Assembly (NCBI RefSeq): GCF_029873635.1
Contig: NC_080423.1
Coordinates: forward strand, 94,583,191-94,647,190
From: Malania oleifera
Taxonomy: Eukaryota > Streptophyta > Magnoliopsida > Santalales > Ximeniaceae
Length of the DNA: 64,000 nt
Reading direction: 5' to 3'
Shown here: piece by piece, positions 1 to 12,440 of the stretch
How the letters are laid out: every line of letters starts with the position of its first letter
Numbering within the stretch: position 1 is the stretch's first letter
Made by a program: the position numbers and the translations under genes
Notes under the pieces: model-generated
The model's database searches: none
Seen by the model: the letters and a program-made list of their open reading frames with translations, nothing else
Told to the model about the DNA's origin: nothing

Positions 1-1760
1 CTCCTCAGCTCACCTAACCGAACTAGAGCCAAACTGGTACACCTTATAAGACGACATTTTCCTTTTCAAGTCACGCCTGGAATACAAAGATATGAATTTT
101 TGTGTACAAATATGATTGTTTTTACAAAAGCAGAGATGTACAAATTGAAAAATAATGTACTCTCATATGATATGAAATATGTTCAGTAGAGTAATAGTAT
201 TTTTCTCAATAATATATTGCACTATTTAAAAAAGATGTGTATGATAAAAGTTTCAAAAATTTAACTCCAATAAATATTTCTCCAAAAAGTTTTCAATAAA
301 AGTGTAAGAGAACCTAGGGTTTTGCTTTCAAGTGGTTTTTGCCCAAATAATAGTATATGATCTTTGATGAAATATGAAATATGAGAATATATGTTTTTTC
401 AAAGATCTTGAAATCCCAAGTGTTTTCTTCAAAAATAATATTAAAAAATGTTGTTCAAGAAAGTTAGGGTTTTGGCTCAAAAGGATTTTTGCAAACACAC
501 ACAAATGAGCCTTTGGATCTTACAATAGATGCGCAAAAAGATCTACAAATATGAAGTTTCCCCAAAAGTATTGATAATGTGGGAGGAACTATATGCTTAC
601 TTTCAAAAATGATTTTCAAAATAAAGAATAAGTGAGAGTATGTGCTTTAGGATAAAATGATAAATGATCAAATAAATGATTCTTTAACAACCCTCAAATG
701 CAATAAATTTGCAAGTGAAAGGAAGTAAAAGAAAAATCAAAGCTCTCTTTCAAAATGATTTTTCAAAGGAATAAGAAAGAGAGTAAGAATTTCTTGCTTG
801 AAAGTGTAAGAATGAGAGTAAAAAATTTGAGAGAATTTTTTTGCTGATCTCATTACTAATTATGCTTATGAATAGGCTATATATAGATTTTTCAAAATTT
901 TGGATCGTTAGGGACACAGAGGGAATTTTCAAATTTGTTTAATTAAAAATTAATCTTGATTAGCGCTGAAAATTTGCCCAAACCCGAGAGGGTCGATTGA
1001 CTAATGATTTCGTCGGTCGACTTACCTAAGCATATTTTCAAAAAGTCAATGTGGTTCGGTCGACTGGGGAGATAGTTGGCCTGCTGGCCATAGGCGATTT
1101 TTCAACCCTTAGTAGGTTCGGTCAACTGGCTTTAAGAGCCGATCGATCGAGTAAACAATGTTGGTTGACTAAGGCTTTTTGAACAAAATTGGTCGGTCGT
1201 TCAGGCTTAGAAACTAAGCCATTTACAAGGGCTAGTCGACTGGGCTTCTCTCGTGTTAAAATGGTCAGTCGGCTGAGGCTTTAAAAAATAGACTAAGATG
1301 AAAGGTCGGTCAACTGAGGTGTTTTATACATGAGGAGGTCGATCGACCGAGGTCAGTTAAAATCAAAGGTTATAGCCTTATTTTGACCCAAAAGTATTTT
1401 AAAAACCTTTGTGAGTTTTTAGCCTTTCAGAAAAAGTTTTTCAATGAAAGGTCAGGTCCCCTAAGGTCTGTCTATAGTCATTTGAGTTTTTAATCAAATC
1501 ATGCAAGTCATGCATTATTACAAACATTTCTAAACTAAATGCAATTACAAATGAAATAACAAAGGTCTTCTTCTTCTTTGCTTTTCTAATTTCTTCATGG
1601 AATATGCCAAGTTATATATGCTTTAAGACTTATCTTGGCTTTAATTTTTCTGTCCCTTATGTGTGTTCTGAATTACAAACCTATTCATATGCTAAGTACA
1701 CACATAAGATATTTGTGTTTTGTTAGCTTCAAAACAGGGATTAGATTAAAAAAGTCAACA
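1..1760 (-). mobile_element. Family B LTR (copia-type), cut by window edge
   Basis: This is a long terminal repeat on the minus strand. Its inner end at 1751-1760 is the reverse complement of a TGTTGAC start, and just beyond it lies a purine-rich tract (1761-1775, minus strand) of the kind that primes plus-strand synthesis before a 3' LTR. The body matches the LTRs at 16173-18111, 42793-47397 and 55763-57765 in order: the GTCGAC-rich stretch (about 985-1365), a TATA region near 880, and the tract around 300-340. By comparison with the 16173 copy, roughly 490 bases lie outside the window. It is an old fossil, non-coding here. Confidence 0.75.
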
Positions 1761-4076
1761 ATCTCCCTATTTTTTATGATTACAAACACATGGAAGCAAA
1801 ATGGGTGCAACCTGAAAAGGCTCCCCCTAACAATAGGCATAATTAAAATATAGACAATATAGCTCAAACATATCAAAGACAGAAGACATTTTAAATAAGT
1901 GATGCATTTAGTTTTAGCAATAAAGTATAGATACATGATGCTTGCAGCTCAGATATTTACTCCTTTTAAAAAGATATTTGCCCTAAAAAAAATATTCGCC
2001 CTAAAAATTTTTCCCTTATAGTTATAAAGTCATTTATCATTTTGCTCATAAATTCTTTCCCTTTTGGCTTCAATAAAAGGGCTAAACTAAGTATAAAATC
2101 AATTTGAGCATTAAAAAAATAACTTAAAAGAGAACTCTCCCTTTTTGGTATAAAACTTGGGCATATTATTTTGCATATAAAAACATTATAATTGGTCATT
2201 AAAAGATTAAAAAGACATGTTAAACATGATTAGACTAGAGATATCTTCAAACCATTTCAATTTAAACACTACATAAGACCCGTAAAAGATTTGAGTTTAA
2301 AACAAATGACATATGATAGCAAGTGTAGGTTTGATCATAAGACCGGTCTAACCAGTTAGCATGCATTTTAAAATATGAATGAACTAGTCATGCAATTATA
2401 TATATATATATATACAAACAATAAGGCGAGATATAAAGAATTTTGGTTTTGAAAATAGTTCTTGCCCCAAAAGCAATTTTTAAAATATATTTCACCTTTT
2501 GATATTTTCAAAAAGTACTGAGGACGATGTTTGCTGAAAAAACAAACTTTAATACAAAGCTTAAGTAAGCAAACATTTTCCTAGTTAAGCATTGAAGAAC
2601 AACTCATAAAATGACAAGAAAAATAAAATCATATAGATCCAAAGACATCAGAAAATTTAAAACAGGGATCATATGACAAATTTTTTTTTAAAAAAAAAAT
2701 GTGGCAAACAATATTATTTCAATTTTAAGTATTCAACAAAGTCATCATACTTTAATGCACATGCCTCATTATGTTCAATAGATATCTAAGCATAAGAATG
2801 GGTGAGCACAACAAAATAGAAATTTTATTTCAAGAGCTCCCCCTATGAATTTGAACACTTGCTTAGATGCTATGAATTTAAAATTTACTGTGGGCAGAAA
2901 TAAGGTCACTATGCTTTGAGACATATTCGCTACAGCAAGCCTTAAGTCTAAGCTAAAATTAGGGTGAGAATAAGGAATAGGATTTTATTAATTCTCCCCC
3001 TTTAGATTTGAATACCAACTTAGATGAAAACAACTGCTTATAAGCCATATAAGCAATCACTATTAACATTTAGAATAACTATACTGGGTATTTATGAACC
3101 ACATTTTATCATTTGACCTGTATAGTCTCCCTATGGAACATAAATGCATCGGAGATAGATATTAAGATATGATATAATGCTCATAACCTAGAGCAATCCA
3201 TATCTGTCCGTAGAGCTTTAAGAGTTGGATATGCTGTTCAGAATTTTTCAGAAGAGCCTCAATATTCAAAAAGCTAAACATAATGCATATGAGTCTTTTA
3301 TGCTTTAGGGATGGAGCTTAGCTCCCCTATATGTAAGGATGAAGTTTAATATTCATTTAATTTTCACTCATCCTTTCAAAAATATTTTAGCATGCATTTT
3401 ATCATAATCATTTTAGTATATAGTTTATAGACTTTAATTATTTTGGGAAAAATCTAATAAAATTTCGGCAGCATGCCGTCTATAAATAGAACATTTTCCC
3501 ATCTAAACCTGGTTGTTTTTAGTAAGTAATTCATATAAAAAAATGCAACAACCTAGAGAATCTACCAACATGCAATTCACATCATTGCATCAGTCATGCA
3601 GGTGACATTCAATACAAGCATGCATTCCTAAATTCACTACTAGCATGCAATACACAAAATTGCATCAACCATGTAGTTGGCGTTCTAGATTTTAGCATGC
3701 AATCTAGTAGTTCAATTAACAGTTCATGCAAAAATATAAACTATCCAAAGAAAACCTAATCATTAAAAATATTATGGATAGTAATTTGCAAATGATGTTC
3801 TCATCAAGGCATACGTGCATAAAATATGATTATAAGAGCATTTAATAGATATAGCCATAAAAGAGAAATGCTCCCCCTTAGTTATGCACTATCATCGTCT
3901 AATACCTTTTTCTTCTTTTCATTTTTCATGTTCTTAGCCAAGTGTCCTAAGATTTTCAGTGATTCAAACTTGGCTCAAAAAGCTTTGGCTTAGAGAACCA
4001 AAAAGTCTCGAGCAATACTTCTTTAGGGTCATAAGCCTACATTTGCCACTTTTCTTATGAATTTCAATGTGTGAGA
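1761..4076 (-). mobile_element. 3' non-coding internal region of a copia-type element
   Basis: Read on the minus strand, this stretch holds the repeated purine-rich tracts (for example near 1765, 1830, 2140 and 2840) typical of the long untranslated region before the 3' LTR of SIRE/Maximus-type copia elements. It is similar over its length to 48660-49815, 51988-52438 and 55588-55762, which precede another family B LTR in the same order. No coding capacity was recognised. A TA microsatellite sits at about 2396-2416. The assignment to the SIRE group is inference from the tract pattern. Confidence 0.55.
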
Positions 4077-6484
4077 TGTAACGACCTGAAATTTCCATCC
4101 ATTTTTTTTCTTTTCTATATTAATACAAGATTTCTAATACCTTGCATGAGCATAGTTGCTGACATCATCACGACCTAAAGTGGGACCGTGGTATCTTGTG
4201 CATTTCATATAACACCTAAGCAACAAAAGAACATACATATCCAACATATTCCAAAATACAATACCAGAGTACTATATACCTAGCTGCACACATATACACA
4301 TATACATAACATTTCCCAAAACATTGTGGGCTCCACAGACCATCCCAAAACTCGCCCCAAAAACTACACCGACTCTACACCAACTCTACCTCTGAGCCGG
4401 CCCTGCTCGCCTCTTTGGATTACCTGAAATGTTTAATAATTTTGGAGTGAGACACCTCTCAATAAGGAGAAATATGTTATCACCAGTGTGTGACATATGA
4501 GTTAGTTGGCAACATATCATTTAATTAATACTGTAGACGATATACATCAAGAAAACATTTGTATAATAATACATGCTTATATCATATAGAATATGAAAAT
4601 TTCTGAGTTATCTATTCAAAAGTACTTCTATCTATAATACGTAATCTCTGCTTTCTGTGTGTACTATACATAACTATATATCTGTAAACTTCCCCCTAGA
4701 TGGCTATATGTAATGACTTACCCCCTCATAACTGGATTGTGCGGCTCGAAGGCGGGGCTAAACACTAGTTGGACTTCTAGTGCTAGCCTAACTGTATGCA
4801 TATCTGGATGCCTATAGCACAAAAGGCCCGCTCCACCTAGTCCGGACGCCAAAGAGCTCACAACTCTACTTGAGGGCACAATCGACTATACCATACTCTA
4901 TTTAAGACGTATGGTTGCACTGTCTACACTGTATCGCAATGGTATTGTACTCTATAAACTGCTATATTCCATCAGGGTCTAATACTGTATAATAATATTT
5001 CTATATAAATCTAATTGTTTTACCATAATTCTGTATTTTTGTATAACCATGATTTTGTATCAACTGTATGGCCATGACGCTATAATAACTGTATATCTGT
5101 ATATTCTGTAATACTGTAACTATAATTCTATATTCTGTATGTCATGACTCTATATTCTGTACAATTTGTATTTCTGTATATCAAGGTTCTATATTTTGTA
5201 AATCATGATTTTATAAAATTCTGTATAATCATGGTTCTATATTTTGTATATCATGGTAATAAAACACTGTATCATCAACTTTGTAAAATACTGTACAATC
5301 TTGTTCTGAAATATACTACATAATCATAATTCTGTAAAATACTGTATAAACATGATTATGTAAAATACTGTATATCATATAAACTATATTCCTATATAAT
5401 TCTGTATAGTCGTAGTTCTATATATAAAACTGTACAAGTTATATTTTATAACTCTCTAGGCTGTATAATCATGCTTATGTAAAACTGTATAACATATTCT
5501 ATAATATTCCAGTATTTCTCATGCCACACAATTCAATAAAACTCTATAAATATGTTCTATAATATAATTTCCATGCTCTAATCAAATACTATATTATACT
5601 GATAAAATGTCTAATAAGGCTGGCATAACATGTATTCCCCTTACCTGGCTATCTAGCTTTAAATACTACTCATAATTTCACGCATGCGACGTTCATAATT
5701 TTCAACTCCCTGAAACAAAATCCATATAATTCCCAGTTACACAACTGAATTTACCATAATAATTATCACATTCATATTTTCCCCAACTCCACATATCCAG
5801 CATTTCTAAACTATAATTTACTTGAACTCCTGGAAATATACCCGCTAGAGTCCTTAACCTATATCTGCAGGGTTCCAAAAATATCCTAATCCTAAAAACA
5901 TAATACCCCAGTTTTACTCCACAAAACATCAGTATATTCCCATACAATACAAAATCTAAACTCAGATAAGTTTAGTAATACTGAAAATACCCAAATAATC
6001 AACTTACCTTAGTTTTGGGATGGTGCCCAAGTAGGCCTAACCAACAATCTACTCCAACAGACTTGAAAAGAATCTTCCAAGAAGTAGCGTGGCGGCTTCT
6101 AATCGTCGAATGATGAAGAACGAAGCTGGAATCGTAGAGAGAAAGAGGAGGAGACAAATTTTGGAGAGATAGTGGAAATTTGCATGAAATTCTCACCAGA
6201 AAACCGAGTTAGGCCTATTTATAAAATGCGGATTCGTCGACGAGACACGTCACCTCGTTGACGAGTCCATGAAGGGAGTTCGTTGACGAACTTCAGGCTC
6301 TACTAAACCCCCTCTTGACAAGTCCTCATCAATGAGACATGTGTCCATGTCGACGAGCCCAAGAAGTATGCTCGTCGATGAGCGCCCTGCGTTCGTCGAC
6401 GAGACCCTGTGAGTTCCTTTTGAAATTTCCTTTTCCTCTCTTTTCTTTTATTATTTAATTACTATAATTCTTCAGGTCTCTACA
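4077..6484 (-). mobile_element. Solo LTR, family A (gypsy-type), with perfect TSD
   Basis: The unit starts TGTAACGACC and ends GGTCTCTACA, and is flanked on both sides by the 5-bp duplication TGAGA (4072-4076 and 6485-6489), so it is a complete solo LTR of 2408 bp. In element orientation (minus strand) it has an array of TCGTCGACGA-type palindromes (6230-6412), a TATA box (6217-6223), a pyrimidine/purine-rich leader, a minisatellite (about 4985-5535) and the family's conserved tract at 4449-4474. It is inserted in the copia-type internal region. The perfect TSD suggests a younger insertion than its host element. Confidence 0.85.
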
Positions 6485-7375
6485 TGAGAGGCTCAAGTTC
6501 AAATGACCTTAAATTTTGACTGCATGTGCATAGGTTTCCTTGAAATTTGTTTTTTCATTTAGATTGAAACCTAGCAATCATCTTAACCATTAACTTCATT
6601 ATAAAGATATGAAGCTCTAAAGGATTGATTTAAAGTTTGAGAGCTTGTGAAGCGAATTTGAATGAATACTCTTAGAGATTAAATTTATATTTGGTTTAAA
6701 AGAGTATTCAGGAGACGTCAGACATTTTCCAAAATATTTTTGTACTAGTAATCATGTCCAGGCTTGGGCAAAGAGCATATAAGAAAATATGAATCTTTCT
6801 TAAGCAAAGCTCTTTGGTGCTTTCTGTTTTATCACTATTGGATTGTATCCTTTAGATGTGATCACAATTTAGAACGAGGATACGAACCAGTGAAAGGATG
6901 AATCTTTACCAGATATTATCGTGGTTTGGTAGAGATTTCCTATGGAGTAGAGGGTGAACCAAGAATAGGGAATGCTTGCATTTTAAGAACAATAGGAATA
7001 TTTTAATATGACTTAGTGAAATACTTGAATTCCTTAGTGGATGCTCCCTAATTTGATTATAAAAGGATGTCCTATGATAAGCACTAGGAATATTAGGAAT
7101 TCATTATCATCATTAGTGCTTATGACTTGAGTGATGACTAATTTTTGATCAACCATTTAAGGCTCCAAGATGAGCTTAGGATAAGATGATACTTAATATA
7201 TGATGCATTTCCTAAAGCTTAGTCTTATGCGATGGACAGAGTATGCTTAACTTAAGGTAATCATATTTCGCAAGGGTTAAGCATTTAGAATTTTTTACCA
7301 AGTGAAATTACCTTTGTCCATTCAGAAGTGGATTTTACTTTAGGATGCTTTTGAGATTTTATTCAAAGCCTAACA
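6485..7375 (-). mobile_element. Retroelement internal non-coding region
   Basis: AT-rich sequence between the solo LTR and a primer-binding-site-like region. No open frame of note and no recognised protein domain. On the minus strand it lies directly downstream of the PBS-like tract, so part of it may be the leader of an antisense gypsy-type element; the rest probably continues the copia-type internal region. The boundary between the two was not found. Confidence 0.4.
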
Positions 7376-7490
7376 ACCTAGGCTCTGAGACCAAGCTGTG
7401 ACGCCCTATGAAATTTTACCATAAATATGCTCTGATACCAAACTGTGAAGTCTTATGAAATTATACCATAAATATGCTCTAATATCAAAA
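7376..7490 (-). repeat. Tandem LTR-end / primer-binding-site repeats
   Basis: On the minus strand three successive copies of a GGTATCAGAGC-like tract occur (near 7476-7486, 7425-7436 and 7384-7394), each preceded by a short LTR-end-like sequence. The tract is the usual initiator methionine tRNA primer-binding site of plant LTR elements, and the spacing of about 51 bases shows a local duplication of the LTR-end/PBS junction. Confidence 0.6.
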
Positions 7491-9510
7491 TATAACAACC
7501 TGGTACCCGATGTGGGCCCCAGGTACACCTGTCTATAACTCATCCCACACAACACAGCTGAACATAAATGTACAAACTCCAAATACAATACCAGAGTTCT
7601 ACTGTCATCCGATACACATACATATTTCCCCACAAGTCCATAAATACATCCCTCGAAAATACCAAGTATACCCATTTACATAACTATGTCTCACAAAAAC
7701 TTACCCTAAACAAACTCTAATCAGCCCTTCCCTGGAGCACTCTAGGTTTGATTTATGAGATTTCCTGAAATGTTAGAAATTATAGGAGTGAGACACATCT
7801 CAGTAAGATGGAATAGATTATTATTAGTGTGTGGCAACACGAGTTTTGGTATTCCAAAAAATACAAATATTAAATAATTAACTATAACTGATAAAACATG
7901 TAAATTTGTACTCACATTTATGTATATATTTGAAAACTCATATTTCCTTTTTCTAAACATACTATATCAAAATACATAGTTTTCTGCAATAATGAAACCA
8001 TCATATATATATATATACAAAAGGAATTTTCCCTAAATGGACGATCATATATCATAATGTAATAACCTCACATGATCGGGTTGTGCGGCCCAAATGTGAG
8101 ACTTAGTCGTGGCTGGCCTACCACCAGGTTAAGTCAAATTTAACGTGTTTGTAATACGATTTGCTTACCGCAGCCTGGTCTGGACCTAGGGGCGGTCAAC
8201 ATCTCTTCGCAAGCCAAATCGACTTTCGCTACCAACACTCTTTCTGAGTAGTGTAGTTGCACTGACTATCACTATAGCCATGGTACTATGCTCTCAATCT
8301 GAACCAGTCCATCAAGGTTCTACTATCATATAATACATTTCATATAATTTAACTGTAACATAATCTCATTTTCATCATATTATATAAAATCATTCATGTT
8401 CACAATTTATTCTGTGTAAAATCATACCATATCATATCTTGGTACACAACCATATATAATCGGCACACAACCATCTGTAATCGGCGCACAACCATCTGTA
8501 CTCATATCATAATTCCATAATTTTTACAACATTTTCTAAAATCAGTATATACTCATGCCACACCATTTGAGCGATAACTCATAATTTAATAACTACCTGG
8601 AATATATATTATACTGAAAATTGAATGAATCATCATCGATCTTCTAGGATTTAATCAACTAAATATACTCGTTTTCCCAAAAATATATACCTATAATAAT
8701 CATAATTCAAAATCCCCATTTCCATATACCAGAATATCTATATATATATATATATATATATTTTCTGTAATCTCAAATTACAATTTAATCGGTTAAATGT
8801 TTAAAATTCCTGACATAATCTATTCCTCTTACCTTTTCGCTAGAGTGGTGCCTAAGATCCCCAAATAACCAATCTACTCCAATTAGACTGCAAAGAATCG
8901 ATGCCAGGATCTCGAAATGATATTTATTGGTTGATTGGGGCTGAATTCGGGTAGAAAATGAGGAGAGAGAAAGTGGGAGTTCGCAGCCCTAGAGAGAGAG
9001 AGTGAGAGAGGAAAGAATTTTCAAAAGAAAATGAACTAAGATCCTTTATATAGGCTGTTGGCCTTGAGGGAACACGTTGACGGTTTGGTCTTTAACCAAA
9101 TCATTTTACTGCATTTTTACCCTTAACGACCCTCGGTAAATCGAAACCATTGACGATTTTCCTAAGCTTGCTAAAACCATCAACTGTTTGGCCTTTCCAA
9201 GCCATGCTCACACAAAGCCGTTGACATTTTTCCTAAGACTCCTTAAACCGTCGATGGTTTGGTTCTGCACCAAACCAAATTTCTCTTTTTATTGCTATTT
9301 TTATTATTACTATTTTTCGTGTACACAGATGCTTAAGCTGTAACCTCTTGCTAATAAAATAATTTTTTTTGGCCTCTCCAAGCCATGCTCACACAAAGCC
9401 GTTGACAGTTTTCCTAAGACTCCTTAAACCGTCGACGGTTTGGTCCTGCACCAAACCAAATTTCTCTTTTTATTGCTATTTTTATTATTACTATTTTTCG
9501 TGTCTTTACA
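7491..9510 (-). mobile_element. Family A LTR, divergent subfamily
   Basis: Same order of landmarks as the 4077-6484 LTR: TATAACAACC start, the GTGAGACACATCTCAGTAAG tract (7788-7807), the tract near 8085-8110, a CATGCCACACCA tract (8554-8565), and a U3 with palindromes. Here the palindromes are of an AACCGTCGACGGTTT type (about 9063-9265 and 9420-9440) rather than TCGTCGACGA, marking a separate subfamily. The adjoining PBS-like repeats make it a candidate 5' LTR on the minus strand. No clear TSD was found. The U3 end is part of a 181-bp tandem duplication. Confidence 0.65.
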
Positions 9511-9555
9511 CAGATGCTTAAGCTATAACCTCCTGCTAATAAAATAATTTTTTTT
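9190..9555. repeat. Tandem duplication of about 181 bp across an LTR junction
   Basis: Bases 9190-9370 and 9371-9555 are near-identical, both running from GGCCT(T/C)TCCAAGCC to a T-run. Each copy holds the last part of one LTR, a 13-base spacer and the first bases of the next LTR, so the duplication arose after both LTRs were in place. Confidence 0.85.
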
Positions 9556-11382
9556 ACCCCTATTTTAATACCAAACATTAACCTAGACAGCGGAAAGCCA
9601 CATACATAAACACAATCACATAAATTACAGTACCAAAGCGTCTAAATATCCCATAAATTAGACATATATCACTGTTCTCCTCAAAACTATTCCCTACTGA
9701 CGTCAAGGCATGCAAAAAAATACTACTCACCCTTAACAGAATAGACTAACAGCCCCTCTACTTGCGAGCCTGATCCGCTTGCCTAGTTGGTTCACCTGAA
9801 AAATAATTCAACACTGGGGTGAGACGACGTTTAGTAAGACGAAACATGCTATTATTAGTGTGTGGCTACTGAGTTATAATTCTATATAAATAAATATGAT
9901 TTAAAAAATAATATCATAGATAGCTGAAATTGTAAATGTTGGTATAAATAACATATATTAAAACTATATAAATTTACTTATCATAATACTACCACTATTT
10001 CTAGAAATCTACTTTTACTTGTAATATTTGAGAAAATTTCCCTAAATGGCTGTATATCATGATTTAACCCCTCATGACAGGGTTGTACCGCCCGAAGGCG
10101 AGACCTATCCTGGCTAGCCGACCAGGGTAAGTCAACTGAACTCCAACAGTCTAATCAGCCCCCTTAATCCATATCTAATGGAGAGCCTGTCCCAATATGG
10201 GCACGATTGACCTCATACCACTTATTATCTGAGTAAAGTGGTTGTATTCTGAACTGAATATCTGTAGCTACGGTAACGTGCTCTGTTGAATCTGATCCAT
10301 CAAGGTCTGATACTATATAGATAGCTGAGATCTTTAACATACTGTTTTACCATGATTTCTGAAATAACCATAACCCCATAGAATTTATTTGAATCTAAAT
10401 TAACTGACTAAAAATCTGATTTCTATATAATTGAATTGTTATCTGTATAACTGAATATTGGGGCATTATGGTATTGAAAAACTTATTATTCTCATATTAC
10501 TGAAAATATATTTTTCTAAGTATACTATATACTGAAAGTCCTTTATTCTATAAGCATGTAAATATCATGGTATTTCTGTTCATAAACTGTAAACATGGTA
10601 TTCATGGTTTGTATAGATATGGTAATGTACTCTAATCAACTCAAGCCACACTAATAAATATTATTATAATCAGGCTCTGAAAACCGTATACATAATTTGA
10701 ATAATAATTTGATAACAACCTATATTTTGTACCGAAATCATAATGAAGTTTCCTAACATAGCATGTTCCCCTTACCTGACTACTAGAAAGCCCCTACTGA
10801 ATATCGGTCCTACACCCGTAGGGTTTCCTACTCAACTCCTTGAAAACAACATTCACCAGAACAAAACATCATTATTTCTCTGACTACTTCATTTCCTACA
10901 ATTGCTGGAAAGCTTAATTTTGAATAAAAGACCTTACCCTGAACCTGGGGAGAAATTCAACTCGATCCCACCGACGATTCGCCCCTGTAAACTTGGAAAG
11001 AACTTTGTCAGGAGCGTTGTGGTGGCCTCAAATCATCGATCCGGTGATTGATAGGGTCAAAATCGAAGAGAGATGGAGGAGAGATCGTAGAGAGAGAAGA
11101 GAGAGAGTTTCTGTTGAAAATCCTGTGGAAAAATCCGAGGTTTACACTATTTATAATGCGACCTTCGTCGACAAGCCACGTCATCTTGTCGACGAGGTAC
11201 AGAAGGAGGTTCGTCGACGAATACCATCTCCTCGTTGATGAAATTTAGAACTCGAAAAAACAGTCACTCGGTATTTTCTCGTCGACGAAATGCTTCCTCA
11301 TCGATGAGGTCCTCATGTACCCTTGTCAATGAATCCCTTGTATTCGTCAATGAGGCCCTAGGAAAATTCTTGGGTTATTACA
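9524..11382 (-). mobile_element. Family A LTR (about 1.86 kb)
   Basis: Starts TATAACCTCC and ends TTATTACA. It carries the family landmarks: a GGGGTGAGACGACG tract (9816-9829), a tract near 10070-10110, a repeat-rich slot (about 10300-10640), a TATA box (11149-11155, minus strand) and a palindrome array (11162-11382). No matching TSD was seen, in keeping with the rearranged left edge. Confidence 0.65.
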
Positions 11383-12440
11383 TCCAAAGTGTAACGTCAT
11401 CGACGAATGCTTCGCATATAATAATACCCATACCTAATATCATATAAATATAATTACAATGTAGAAATAATCAAACCCTAATAACATGCAATAATCAAAA
11501 CCCTAAATAAAAGACAATAAACATGACATAAACAAAACCCTAAACAATACGGACTAATCACAACCCTAAAATATATGAACAATAATGGGATAATTCAAAC
11601 AATAAAATATGTAAATAGTGAAATAAACAAAGCTATAAACAAAATGGAATAATCACAACCCTAAAAAATGTTAACAATAATGGAATAGTCAAAGCCATAA
11701 AATATATGAATAATAATAACATGAAATAAACAAAACCCTAAACAATGTATAAACAATATTAACATACAATAATTAACACTCTAAAAATATGAAAATAATC
11801 AAAACCCTAAACATCCATAAAATAATCAACACTCTAAAAATGTGAAAATAATCAAAACCTTAAACATAATATTAACATCACATGAAAATAAATCATAAAA
11901 TATAGAACAAGGGAATAAAAAAACTTACCTTTGGAGGAGAGGAGGGGCTGCTGCAATGATGGTTATTGGAGAAGGAGAATGGGTTGCAGGAGTGGCCGTC
12001 GTGGGATGGAGGTTGTGTGTGCATAGGAGGACCTATTGTGGTGTGTGGAGCTGCTGCAAGGAGGCTGCCGGAGTGGAGGATGGTGGTGGCTGGGCTTCCT
12101 GGCCGTAAGGTTGTGCCTTCTTCTCTGCGTGTGTATGTGATGGAGTGGCTGGCTGGAGAGGAGTACAGGCAGTGGTGCGTGAGGGTGGCCGAAGATGGTG
12201 ACCTGGGCTGCTTGTGGCCGTACTTGTGGCAATTTTGGCTTCCTTGTATCCCCCTCCTTTTTTTTGTCTCACCCTACCAGCCGTGTGTGTGTTGGCTGCC
12301 CTTCTGCGGTTGTGCCTGTCTGTTCTGCTTTATGCGTGGCTGCTGCCTTTTCCTTTTCTCTTCTTTCTTTATCTTTTTTATTTCTCTCCTCTTTTTTTTT
12401 TCCTCAGTCATGTGGTTTCCCCTTGGCAGAATACTCGTCA
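11383..12440. repeat. Unclassified: degenerate CCCTAAA-rich array plus GC-rich/pyrimidine tract
   Basis: Bases about 11440-11905 are an irregular array with repeated AATCAAAACCCTAAA-like units interrupted by AT-rich filler. It is followed by a GC-rich stretch (about 11930-12240) and a pyrimidine-rich one (to about 12415). A 179-residue frame is open at 11966-12505, but it is low in complexity (W/C/L/F-rich) and overlaps frames open on the other strand, so it is not called a gene. Neither part matches the family A LTRs beside it. Confidence 0.5.

Noticed and set aside
11440-11905. True interstitial telomere
   Set aside because: The CCCTAAA cores are not contiguous head-to-tail repeats; spacing and filler vary.
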